Shown here in pieces: positions 1-15,200 of a DNA stretch of 64,000 nucleotides (positions within the stretch are counted from its first letter, which is position 1; the number at the start of each line of letters is the position of its first letter). The position numbers and the translations under genes are program-made. Under the pieces are notes generated by a model that worked only from the letters and a program-made list of their open reading frames with translations, was not told where the DNA came from and did no database searches. Origin of the DNA: Seriola aureovittata (Eukaryota > Chordata > Actinopteri > Carangiformes > Carangidae); NCBI RefSeq assembly GCF_021018895.1, contig NC_079378.1, forward strand, positions 11,033,501 through 11,097,500. Direction: 5' to 3'.

Positions 1-3513
<3,513 letters not shown>

Positions 3514-3800
3514 CCCAGATAGCCAAATGGGAAGGACCAACATATGTCTGGGTCTTCGGCCCACGTCTTCGGCCCATGTACTTCCACATCTGGGCAGATT
3601 CCAGCTGTTATCCTGTAATATTGGCTGACAGCCGGAAGATTTTCTGTGTGGGCAGCAGAATTGGTTCCAGATGTGGAAGTAGCATCTTACAATCGTGCTG
3701 TATATGGGCCAGATGTGGGCCATGGAACCAGGTGTATACTGGGCCAGAAGAAAACAAGCATGTGGCACAAGTATGTGCCGGTTTTATTTTGCTATCTGGG
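3514..3800. mobile_element. MITE-like nonautonomous DNA transposon
   Basis: A perfect 10-bp terminal inverted repeat, cccagatagc at 3514-3523 and gctatctggg at 3791-3800, bounds 287 bp. Inside are a 15-bp inverted repeat (3579-3593 and 3667-3681, tacttccacatctgg/ccagatgtggaagta) and a 13-bp tandem duplication (3552-3564, 3565-3577; gtcttcggcccay). TT flanks both ends, a possible two-base target duplication. There is no transposase frame. The superfamily is not determined. Frames across this stretch are by-products. Confidence 0.65.
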
Positions 3801-3820
3801 TTGTAGGTTTTTTATAGCAG

Positions 3821-3857
3821 AGGAACATAGGCCTATAGTCTCTAGGCCTATGTTCCT
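3821..3857. repeat. Perfect 15-bp inverted repeat (hairpin)
   Basis: The arm aggaacataggccta (3821-3835) is the exact reverse complement of 3843-3857, with a 7-nt loop. It lies 20 bp beyond the right end of the MITE-like element. It could be part of the same insertion, another small element, or a structured transcript. Confidence 0.85.
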
Positions 3858-5499
3858 GTTTTGCATGAATCTTTAGTTGTTTAATCGGATTTTACAAATG
3901 ATAATTGTTGTTGTTTTTTTTTTTAGATTATTGTGGCTGTGAACATTCCTCCTATTCGCAGATGCATGTTGCATTTACACATTGGTGGCAAGATCTGATC
4001 TTCCACTCATTCACAAATAGAATAAGCAGTTTATCACATAAGCTCACAGGATTTGTACACAGCACAAGAAGTGCAATGGATATGTTGATGATATTCCAAA
4101 TTCTTCAGAAAAAACAATCTTGTTTTGTTTAGTTTTATTTTCCCTTTGGTCGATTTTCTTTTAGTGCATTGTCCATCTACTTTATATTCTCAGCTCAAAA
4201 GGTCACACAAAGCATGCAGTTGTCAATTACAAATGGTGACAGAGCTCATGACAGACTGCCAATAATACAACAAATGGTAATTATGGTAATGGCAGTTGGA
4301 GAAAATGTCTGACACACTTATCAATGGTGGTTAATTTGATGCATTGATCATGACAGGATGCCTCTCAAGCTGTATATACACCTATTGAGTCAGTGTACCT
4401 GTTACTGTTTGTGTAATCTAGACATGCAGTTGTCAATATGATTTTTGTAAAGACAGATGAGCGAATACTTTAGCTGGAGCTGATGTTGATAGAGTTTTAA
4501 TAAGAAAGACCTGATAAAGTCTATCCCTTGGTTCGTTTTATAATGGCATAATGGTTGGATACTGCAATAATATTGTTCTGCTCATTGGTAAGCTCATGAA
4601 AGTCGCATTAATACACATTCTTAGCAAACTACTAACCCACTGCCCCTTAAGTTGAAGCTGCTATACTTATGCTCTGCACCAGTATAGATGCTAGCTGTTG
4701 TTTTTCTCCTCATTAACTTTTTATTTAGCCCCCAAAGAACATGAACATCTGTGAGTACAAAGTAACAATAGCTAGTCTACTTTTCATCAAACTATTAACA
4801 TTACGTTCTTTTACAACCTTAACAAACACAAATGACTGAGTGTGTTAATGTGATTTTAAATGCTACATTAGCATCATGATCACCAGCTAACACGAAATAC
4901 TTGCTCAAGTTAACTGCAACATGCTGTCGACATACAGAGTTGTAAACAGATTATTTTCGTGCTTTATGTCTATTCGTGTTTGTAAAAAGGAGTCAGGGAA
5001 AATTTGTGATGTATCCTTAATGTAGCCTATGCAGTTTCACAGTGCCAAACAGTGAGTATTTACTGGAGGAACGAGGAACCTGTTGGCTAACTAGCAAGAG
5101 TAAAATGGCAAAATGCTAAATGTCTTTTGTTCCCCATTTTAAACATTTCACTTCACAAATTTTACTTAGACCCAGATTTTCTCAATGTTAGTATTCATAC
5201 TATGCAACTAATGTTAGTGTTCATACCATACAACAACACAGAATTTCTTGTAATTTCCCCTCTCAGTTCCTCTTTTTTGCAGTCACACTACCAAACAAGC
5301 AGACAGACCCACCTCCCTGCTCAAAAAAAAAACACACCAAACTTCTCTTCAATTCTTGTTTTCTGTCTTTCAGAAATTGTACATTAGCTTGAGCATGTCA
5401 CTGAATTCAAAGCTGCAACTTGTGCCGTGGCCTCATTTAGCTGGTGGTAATTCACACTTGTGTGACTATCGTGAAAGTGTCAGCGACGGTATGCATGAG
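3858..5499. other. Non-coding sequence, no gene seen
   Basis: AT-rich intergenic sequence with a T-run at about 3914-3925. No recognisable exon, RNA gene or repeat copy. Confidence 0.55.
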
Positions 5500-5532
5500 C
5501 ACGCACACATACACACACACACACACACACAC
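5500..5532. repeat. Short (CA)n microsatellite
   Basis: An imperfect (CA)n run of about 33 bp. Confidence 0.9.
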
Positions 5533-8215
5533 TGTCCATCAGTGACCACATTCTAGCACCTCAGGCCTTGCAGCTGTCTGTGGCCTGTTCTTAATCACTC
5601 TCCTGGGGTGGAGACAGGTCACTTTAATCTCAGTGGTAAGTCAGACTGACCTTTCATATCTCTCATGCAGACCTCTCTGTGACCTTTTGTGAAGAATACA
5701 GGGTGTGTGCCTCACTTGGCAGCAAGTATGGGCAAGAGCAGGTCACACAAGGAGTACAACATGATGAAGTCTGGCCTTCAAAGTAGAGCAATAAATGCAA
5801 CCATTGCAGGAGGGTTTCCTATCTTTCTGTATGGTGATTATCTCTGCATTGTGATTGTTTAATTTGTGAAATGTTAGTAAAATGTCAAAAAATACAGAAA
5901 ATGCCCATTAGAAAGACCCCAGGGGGCCCCAAGTGATAAGTGTTTATTTTATCCCATAAATACCTCAAAACCCAATGGTATTCAATGTACAATGAAACAA
6001 AACTCAGAAAAACAGCAAATCCTAATAAATTACTGAAAAGATTAATGATCAACATTGTTATACACTGACTTTGTATTGTGACTTGTCGCTTCAAACAGCA
6101 GTGCAATAAGAACTGCCCCAAATTAATTTAATTTTTTTTTCACTCCGCCCACTGCACTTTGACAAGCTCGGAGCACTATTCAATAAAGATTACAGCAAAC
6201 CTTGACTACCTCAACCGTTACAAATTTTTCATTGATTTTAATTTTCACACATATAACTGCTGGGCATACACACTGATGCACAAGAGACTCAGGAGTGTCA
6301 TACCTTATTACCTCGAACAAGGCATGCATATGGATGAAAGAGCCTCGTGGAGCAAGGTAATACAAGAATGTAAAAGGAGCCTCGCCAAGACCAAAGACGT
6401 AGCGATCTGACAATGACAAGCAGCTAGTAATGGGAAAGAGAAGTGTTAGAAAAATGATTTCCACAAATCTCCTTGTTCCTGTGACAACTTGTCTCTTTCA
6501 TGACCAATGATTGTGTTTACCTTTCCTCCGCTGAGATGAACAATGCAGCCTTTTTTGGGATGTTGTCGTTGATTGACTTTGACAAGGAGCTCTTATAGCG
6601 GTGAGTGATAATATAGAGAAAAACGGTAGAAGAATAAAAAGAAAAGGAAGATTGAGTCTGATACTCCACATAGATAAGTCCTTGCAATCTTTCACTAAAT
6701 GTAATTGCGCCACATATTTGTTGGTCTCGACATACGTAAGCACGAAAGTATTAATGACCCAAAGTGTTAAGGAAGATGTGGAGAAATAAAATACGAGACA
6801 CGAAAACAGCAATGATCATGGCATAGGGACTTTTGTTCCTTTTACAAGCCATACACATAGTCTGACAGACAAACGGATGGCTGCAGGAGTCAGAACGCAG
6901 AGTGTCAGAGAGAAGAGCTGGGACATCCACACGCACAGGGTGCCAACTAAAAATGCAGGCATCTGTCTGGCTGTCTCTTTATCCGGCGAGAGGTATTATT
7001 TATGAATGCCGGAGTTGTTTATGCACTGCAAAATAACATCCCGAGTGGGTCAAAATAAAACCTGCACAGGAGATTGTGATGGGTACCGTAATATTTTCAT
7101 TAAATCTGCTGAAGCCTGAGCTGTAGCTGGCAAAGAAAAGCCATGTCTGTCAGCGTCTCTCACATTAAACTGCTTCAACACGCTGTTCTTTGACTCCAGT
7201 CATAACGGTTATATGACTGCAGGATTGTGGCTTTAGGGCTGTAAGTTCTTTCATAAATGCCAATACAATTATATTACTTTATTGATTTCTGAAAGATCAG
7301 TTTACCCTGGTTTTCTCAACTTTCCAGAGAGGTCAGGCGAGGGTTAGCTGCAGACTCATCTTGTACAGCCACACATGAACAATCCATGAAATTCTTGTCA
7401 GAAAATGTGTGATAATAACATACCGGCAAGCCCAAGGCAGAATACTGACAGGCTATGAGTTTGAAATAGGATTCTTGCACTTCTCCAGGAAGTGGCAGCT
7501 ATGGATGGTTTATTTTTCCCAGATAAATATGCTCCTCTAATACAAAAAAAAACAAAAAAAAAAAAACATGCTAGTTCTCTGATGCTAACTTGCATTTGCA
7601 CTTTCATGAATAACGGCTGTAATCCTCTCCATCTCGCTGGCACTTCAATTAAATTTTATTTAAATGCTGTGACATTTGACACGTCTTTGAAATCCCTTGC
7701 TTTAAGTGTTAATCCTAGAGTTTTTCCGCTGGCTTGAACTAAAGCATTTGGACTCCTGCCTCCCCGTTTCTATTTATTCCGAGTCCTGACAAGGCCGATT
7801 GCAGGGCGGTCAACACGTTCAATTATGTTGTTTCTGTCACTGCAAGGGGCAGGTGTTTGATTTTGTCAGGGTGTTCTCAGTCGCCGTGCTCGTACTTAAC
7901 CTCCATGTGCAGTTCACTCAGCATTCACACGCATTTCTCACTCAGATTTGTCAGCTTTAGTTCACATCAGATCAAAATTTGACTTTTAAAATACAGTGCA
8001 TTAATCTATCTTAAACATAAACTGGTATGGTTTGATACTAATCTATGGTAGGAGTAAAAGATTTAACATAATGTGTTGATTATTGCACTATAGAATATGG
8101 TCTAGTCTAAACCGCATTATGAATTTGTTGGTTGTGTGAATGTATCTAAAGGGCATGAAATTGTTGAGTCCCTATTGAGATGGAGATAAAATTGAGAAGA
8201 GATATACAACCCTAG
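5533..8215. other. Non-coding sequence, no gene seen
   Basis: An A-run near 7542-7566. The frames at 6159-6464 (both strands) overlap and lack recognisable motifs. A complex stretch near 6968-7060 has the texture of non-coding constraint but cannot be tested here. Confidence 0.5.
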
Positions 8216-8399
<184 letters not shown>

Positions 8400-8710
8400 C
8401 CAATATTTCTGCAGGAAAATATAAAAGTAGACATTTGCACGCAGGTAGCCCTTAACACTATACCACACACTGTAACACAATTTAACACCTAAAAACAGGT
8501 TTGGTGAACATATCTAATGACTAACATGATGCTAAAAACAAAAATACAATATGTATTTCACAATCTGGGAGGTCACACTCTGCACTCCTAGTTTGTATCA
8601 GTCAGACATGTAGATATAACAGAGAAATAACAAGAAATCTAATCTTTACTAAAGGCATAAGGGTCCAAATGGTGGCCCCATCTGGGAATGGCAATTCTAT
8701 CTATTGAGCT

Positions 8711-8750
8711 ACACACACAGACACACACACACACACACACATATACACAA
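8711..8750. repeat. (CA)n microsatellite
   Basis: A short imperfect (AC)n tract grading into ATATACAC. Confidence 0.9.
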
Positions 8751-10068
8751 ACATGCTCACTTGCACACACAGATGAGCATCTAATTCAGAATGGACTATT
8801 TTCACAGTGCAGCATAGCTTCTATTACTGCCAGAGCGGGCATCTTGATTATTCAGTCTATTACAGCAGCACAGCGTGGTACCTCTCGCCAATGCTCCTAA
8901 TGGGCCACTTATTATCATGCCGTATTCTACCACCAGTTCAACAGGCCTGCTTCTGACTGCAGAGATGATTGCTGTGCTTCATTGCACAGAATGACAATAA
9001 AAATCTGCAGTTTTTTTTTTTTTTTTCTTTCATTGCTGTTTTTTCCTTTTAATAAAACCACAGTTACGAAACAGGACACACTGCAGAGGTCAACAGTATT
9101 ACTTGCCCTCTTTCCAGTGAGTTTTTCTGTTGGACAAGGGAAATTCGCTTCCAAACGTCAAGGCAATTTTCAGCTGAATTTGAAGTTACATTTGGAGAAA
9201 GATAACAGACCTTTGTCAGGGTTATTTTAGCAGTAAATCTTTTCATCTATATCGATGTTAACTATTTGTTTGTATGTCATATTCGGCTATCTGACAGCGT
9301 AGCTTGTGATTAAGTGCTTTTCAGCTGCCAGTCCTTAATTTTCAGATGTCAGAGCTTAACATTGAGCGGCTTGAGCCTGTGGCAGCTCTCGCACTCTTTG
9401 GGTTGGTTGCAGAAATAAGTGGTGCAACAGAACATTTGTTACACTGAATGCATATGTCATGATTGTCATATTTCTTTGCAGAGATGGCTGGCCTTGCAAA
9501 ATTCATAACTGCGGTTTTCCCAAACTGCAGCCTTTACAGAAAACACTCAAAAGCCTCAGTGCGTGCTCACTAGACACTCTGTGTTTTGTAGAGCCAGATG
9601 ACCTTGAAGGTGTCTTGAAGGAGATGTGGTCAAAGGAGCTTCGTGCTCTTTTCAGAAGTTGGTAAAACACAAGCGCCCTTTATGTTTCCTAACACATAGC
9701 CTCAGAAACTGCTGTTGGAATTTAGGGAGGGGTTGGCTGTGTCTTTCTAAAACTGGCAAGCCGACATTCACAACCAACTCACGCTTAAACTTCTCCCTCA
9801 AGCTCTTTCTTTTTTTCATTCACTTGACACAACTTTTTGTCACTTTTCATCGCAACACTTTGAAAATCTTCCAGGACAGACTGTGAAAATGCGCACCACT
9901 ATCCCCGGCCAGATTTTCACTTTGCCTTCCAATGTGGCTGTTTGGAACATTTACAAAAAATAAAAAATTATTTTCGACATGGCTGAAACACGTCACACAA
10001 GCTACTTCTATTCAAGCATAACCCAACCCCTTGGCTGCTGTACATTCAAGACTATACTGACAACATAT
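8751..10068. other. Non-coding sequence, no gene seen
   Basis: A T-run near 9010-9026. A polypyrimidine-plus-CAG acceptor look-alike near 9470-9480 leads into a frame that ends quickly and matches nothing I know. The plus-strand frame at 9626-9886 is not recognisable. Confidence 0.5.
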
Positions 10069-10245
10069 ACTCAGTTGGCAGTTTATTTGGCCCACCTAGC
10101 TAATAAACCCTACCTTCATGAAAGTGTAATGGTCTGTTTTCTTTGTTGAAACTGATTTAGAGAGGTCCTAGTTCAACTTTATGGTCATTGTGGAGCCTGT
10201 ATAGCAGCTTTTGCTGCTGTTGAATTTTACTGTGTTATACTGAGG
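10069..10245 (+). repeat. Dispersed teleost repeat, family A copy 1
   Basis: Shares its layout with 25291-25600 in the same orientation: 'ctcagtt..cagttta', 'cacctagct', 'cctaccttcatgaa', 'gtaatgg' and a later 'gctgttgaattt'. I recognise this text as a widespread teleost interspersed repeat. This copy has an internal deletion relative to copy 2. Confidence 0.7.
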
Positions 10246-12215
10246 TGTGAAATAATGTTTGCTCTACTAATGTTTGGTTGACTCAGCATTAGAAACACAT
10301 CCTTGTCATCAAAGGCCATGCTGTCACTTCCACTCACATCAGAGATAGGTAAAATTGTTGTATATTGTACTATAAGATAAGTGGCATAGGACAAAGGTTT
10401 AAAAAAAATGGATTTAATTTTAACGTTTTGTTTTTGTTTGTATGTTTGTGTGGCGTACTTTTCAAGCTTTCAATAAAACCAGCGTTACCGCATGACACAA
10501 CGAGATTGTAGTCGTGCAACAGGAGAATTCAGACAGCTTATCAATTCTTGTTAACATGCCACTGAACCATGCGATGGGAGCCCAGAGTTTCTTGCAAAAG
10601 ACACACATTATTCATCCCCATATGGTCGGCCAGTTTGGCCTGAGCAGTTGACCACAGGACCAGAGCTCCGTGGCTCAGCCCCCCTCAGTCTGGGCATATG
10701 GCCTCGCTGGCTCCACTGGGCTCAGATGATACACTAGCCACTGCTGCCATGCAGCTCGCTGCCAGGTAACACCCACCTCCAGACAGACTGTCACTGTGGG
10801 CTGTGATAGCATGGAAACTGTTTTTGTTTTTTTTGTTGTTGTGTTTTTTTTTAGCAGTTTTGGCTCATGTAGTTTCTGTCATGTTTTCGTTTATTTGCCT
10901 CAGGCGTCAGCCCCGCAGCAGGTTCTGCAATTGGTGTGAAACACTGTATGACGGAGACACACTGTTTGAAGCGCTGTATGACAGCAGCACAGGCAGCTGC
11001 GTTCGTTTCAGGTGGAGTCACTCTGGCGTCGAGCTAAAGAAACACGCTTTTTCAAGAACAGACATTTAATCGCAAATGATCTTTTTAACTTTAGCTACCT
11101 TTTTTTATTTTTTTTTGTTCTATTGTTTTTCAAGCGTGAACGAAATTCCTCTCCTGACTCAGTAGTAAAAATAGTAATCTTCCCTGCCTCATCCAATCTA
11201 TGTATGTTAAGAACTCAATAACAAAGTGAAAAATAAAGTGTTCACTCAGATGAAGAGTCCTAATGTTTATATTTCATACAGAGATTTATGAAATATAGAG
11301 CATCTATGAAAAGCGGCATAAACAGACAAAACAAAACAAAACACTACATGTGTTTTTTTTTATTACTTTGTGTTATTTTATTGCAGGAATGAAAGTGATC
11401 CTGAGGGTACCGCTGTCCTGCGGGTGATCTGCAAGCTTTTCATGCTAATTTGGCCACTGACAGCACGGCGAGAGGACAGGGTGGAAGGTCAGTAAAGCCA
11501 TGGACAAAATAAACACTGCACATATAGAAATATAGCTACAGCAAAAGTAGGATAGTTATCAACGTATCCCTTTCTTTCTTCTCGCTCGCTGGGAGATGAA
11601 GCCTCAAGCTGTTCTGCTTGTGTCAGTCATTGTTTCTAATTAGTGCACACTTAGAGGATGTCTTGACACACTTTGGCTGAGCCCACGCTGCGCCTTTTGA
11701 TTACAAACGGACCAGTGTTGATTGTGATGATAAAAAGAGACTTGACCCATCGGTGCCCTTCCCTCACACCTTGGAAGACTTTCTGTGGATGTTTTGTGGA
11801 GGTAATGAGGAGGCTTTCACCAGAGGCATTTAGTGAGACTGTAATAACAAGCACCGACTCAGCCACTGCTTAGGCTTCTAATGCTTCTAATTCAGTTAAT
11901 TAGTGTGAACTTGAATGAGAAATACCCAATTAACTCCTGAGCAGGATCAATAGCGCCAATGAGTTATCAATATGATTAGCTCTTAACCTTTCAGTTTGGA
12001 GGTCGGGAAGGCTTAGAGAGGGGATTGTGTGACTGCGCATGTGTGAGGTTTGTGTATGCGAGTGTGTGAGCTTTATGTTTTTAAAATGCCACTACTAATG
12101 CAGCAGGTTCTCCCAGTTTGTTTTGGAAGACGAATGAGTGTCACAATGTCTTTTTGACATTTTTGACAACAACCACAGTGATGAGCAGGTTTGACCTCGG
12201 TGTGTATGCAATGGG
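10246..12215. other. Non-coding sequence with a candidate conserved block
   Basis: Mostly AT-rich. The stretch at about 11570-12000 is complex and low in simple repeats, and contains several homeodomain-type cores (taattag near 11637 and 11895, caattaa near 11929). This suggests, but does not show, a cis-regulatory element. The frames at 10803-11069 and 11651-11873 are not recognisable. Confidence 0.4.
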
Positions 12216-12433
12216 AAATGGACTGCACTTGTTGACCACTCAAAGCGCTTTGCAATACTTCACACATTCACTCACACATTCGTACATCACACCCATAGAC
12301 TGAGGGACTGAGGACAAGGGTTCAGTATCTTGCCCAAGGACATTTCAACACTCGGCCTGGAGGAGCCGGGGATTGAACCACCGACCTTCAGATTTGTGAA
12401 AGACCTGCTCTACTTCCTGTGCCACTGCCGCCT
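12216..12433 (+). repeat. Dispersed teleost repeat, family B full copy
   Basis: Contains the characteristic phrases 'aaatggactgca', 'gaccactcaaagcgcttt', 'cacattc' repeats, 'ggttcagtatcttgcccaag', 'gagccggggattgaaccacc', 'gacctgctctac' and 'gccactgccgcc', in the order I know from many teleost genomes. The overlapping frame at 12330-12518 belongs to this repeat. Confidence 0.85.
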
Positions 12434-13719
12434 CAGTACATTAGGCATCACATTCCCATACTCTATTTGTGATGAATCACCGTCATTGCCATGGAACACT
12501 TCACTTCCTGTGATGTAATAGAAGACACACGATCTAAATATTCCATCAGTTACTTCAATAATTGTGTCAACTTTCTTATAGAAAACAAGTGAAAACATCG
12601 TGACAAATTGTTCGTCGTCGTTGTTTTTTGGGTTTTTTTTGCATAACGTTCAGCCCTAATATTAAGTATTTCAAGCGGTGATTAAATTATCTAAAAAGAA
12701 TCACTGAGTTTACAATACTGGTGTTTGCCATCAGCTCATTCGAAATGACTACCACTGTAGAATGAATGTCCTCTGAAAGGTTCTTTGAAGTGCTTCTCCA
12801 CAAGAGCTTTTCATTTCAGGGCTGTAAAGAGAGTGATCAGAGAATCTAAAAAATGAAACTGAATTAAGTGAATGAGATCATTGCAGTGTGGTTCTTCCTC
12901 TCTCCATCTAATCATATGAGCTCATTAAAAGAGTGTTACACAGACTACAGCATGCACACACATGGAAACGCACATACACGCAGTCAGAGTCAGCCTGTGC
13001 ATATGTTCACTTGATAATGATGTATAATGTATAAATAATAATGGTTTTAGAGATATTATTTACACTAAATGAAAGTACAATTATAGAAGAACAATGAGAC
13101 TTAACAAGATGGGGAGAAAAGAGACACAAACATACAATGCACATGTCTATCACACCTCGGACAAAAAAATGAAACTTCCTAAACTACTCCTGTAGCATGA
13201 CGCCTCTCACCTGTCCAGCCTCAGGAGCGAGGAACAAATGGAGGCATAACTTTTTAATAGAATAATTTTTTATCTTTGGATTTAGGGAAGACGTCAAGTC
13301 ATTTCAAGTCAAAGGGTTAAAGTACGAGTGAGGTCATATGACCTTGGATTTAAGTGGAAGTCCAGTTGCAGACCATCAGATGTGCGACGTGAGTGTGACT
13401 AGTGTCAAAGTCTCACGACCTCTCCCCACACTAGGGCGCACACAAACAATTTCTCACACAGTTGTGAGGATGTGTAGAATTTGGCAGAGATGGAGTCTGG
13501 TCACGTCCTGTGGTGGCAGCAGTTCAAAGAGATGTAACTGGCTTTGCTTGCTGTGCATGTCTCACTTCGTGCTCCACCTGTTCCCTTGCCCTAACACCAC
13601 ACTACGTTGGCACAGCATCCACGTACACACAAAACATGCGCTTCCACACGCAGCAAGCGCACACGCATGTGCACAAGCAAACACCTACATATGCTCATAT
13701 AGACCCTACATATGCGCCG
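12434..13719. other. Non-coding sequence, no gene seen
   Basis: No recognisable exon. The frame at 13338-13817 runs into the CA repeat and carries no domain. A ten-of-twelve match to the CTCF core lies near 13427-13438. Confidence 0.45.
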
Positions 13720-13764
13720 TATACACACACAAGCACACACACACACAAATACACACACACACAA
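13720..13764. repeat. Imperfect (CA)n microsatellite
   Basis: Interrupted (AC)n with AAGC and AAAT breaks. Confidence 0.9.
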
Positions 13765-13913
13765 AGGTCCCCTTTCCAACCTCCAACAGCTGCGACAACA
13801 GGAGGTTAGAGGAGTAAAATAAATTAACAACATCTGCAGACTGCAGATTAATGGGAGAAATCATCTGTAAATTAGGCATGGAGCTTATTCATCTGCTCAT
13901 TCATGCATTGAGG

Positions 13914-13914
13914 G

Positions 13915-13947
<33 letters not shown>

Positions 13948-13970
13948 GGAGCGAGCAAGAGAGAGAGAGA
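13914..13970. repeat. (GA)n microsatellite
   Basis: About 57 bp of imperfect (GA)n, a purine-only strand apart from a few C interruptions. Confidence 0.95.
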
Positions 13971-14832
13971 TGCAAAGTCACAGCATGTAACAAGACAGCA
14001 AGCTCATCTTCTGGAATATTTTGAGTGTGTTAATTTTGCAGAAGCATTTTTAATGGTTTTAATGTCTCATAAATTCTGATTTGTTTTCCTATGAAGTGGA
14101 AATTTTCTCTCAGAGCTGTTTAAATTGACTTGGTTATATATGAATATTCTTTCACTGTGAATAAAAGTGCTTTGCAAGAGCAGATGATTTTTAAATCATT
14201 TTTTAAATCTTATTCAAAGTATTCTGACTTATAGAGTACATACACTGGGTGTGATCCAGTTTGTTCAAGGATATGCTAAAATGAACAGCAGCACATTGAT
14301 ATTCAACTTTAGCACACACACATTTGTAATGATATTCAGGACCAGTCGTCCTCAAACCAATCGACTTTAATATGTACAGTCCTTTCAAAACTTTTGTTTC
14401 CACATCAAGAACTACAAAAAGACACATTTTTGAAAGGTATTCTTTTGGGCACGCAAATATTACCACCATCTATTTGTCCAAGACTGTTTATTTGACCTTT
14501 TATCAAAAAGTTCTGATTATGGATCCCGTCAAATGCCAGTTGGGTGGCTGAGCCCCTGCAAACAATTATTTGTATAACAACATAAATGTCTAAATGTTAC
14601 GTGCTGTAACTCTAGTTATGTGAACAGAAGCAGATCACTGCACTTGACCTCTCGAGCACTCATTTTGCATTCATCCATGCACAGAAAAGTTGCCAACAAG
14701 CTCTCAGACATAAACAACAAAACAAGTTGCTTGTCAGTGTATTGCAAAACAACCTGCATGAGTAAAGCCGCATGACTGATAAAAAAGGAGCTAACACTGA
14801 GTCTCTCACGTCAAACTCACATTTTGTTCAAC
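13971..14832. other. Non-coding sequence, no gene seen
   Basis: AT-rich. The minus-strand frame at 14203-14469 has no recognisable signature. Confidence 0.5.
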
Positions 14833-15200
14833 AAAGCTGGAAAGTATAACTAAATTTGTTCGAGTACTGTACTTCAGTACAATTTTGATGTAGGGTACTT
14901 GTTGTTATTTACATTTGTGCTACTTTATACTTTTACTTCATTTCACAGCGAAATGTTGTTCTTTTTACTGCATTTATTTGACAGGTGTAGTTAGTCATTT
15001 GCATATCAGAATTATACACACAAGACATCTGATCAACTTCTAAATTACAAGCATGGTGCATACCAAGCAGTACATGAAGTGGTTTTAATTATCTCAATGT
15101 CAACAAACTACTGTAAAATACTAAAATGCCGCTTAACACCAAAATGCATGACGGACATTTTACTACCTTAAGAGTACTTTAAATTTTTATATTTTAAAGG
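14833..15200 (+). repeat. Dispersed percomorph repeat, family C
   Basis: Begins 'aaagctggaaagtataact' and continues with 'gagtactgtacttcagtaca', 'gctactttatacttttactt', 'catttatttgacag', 'acatctgatcaactt' and 'aaaatgccgctta'. This series matches a very common percomorph interspersed repeat. It is non-coding and the right boundary is approximate. Confidence 0.8.

Noticed and set aside
9468..9665. Acceptor-like ttctttgcag followed by an open frame
   Set aside because: The acceptor frame stops quickly, and the other open frame has no domain and no partner exon.
13427..13438. ACACTAGGGCGC as a CTCF site
   Set aside because: Only 10 of 12 core positions and no supporting neighbour.
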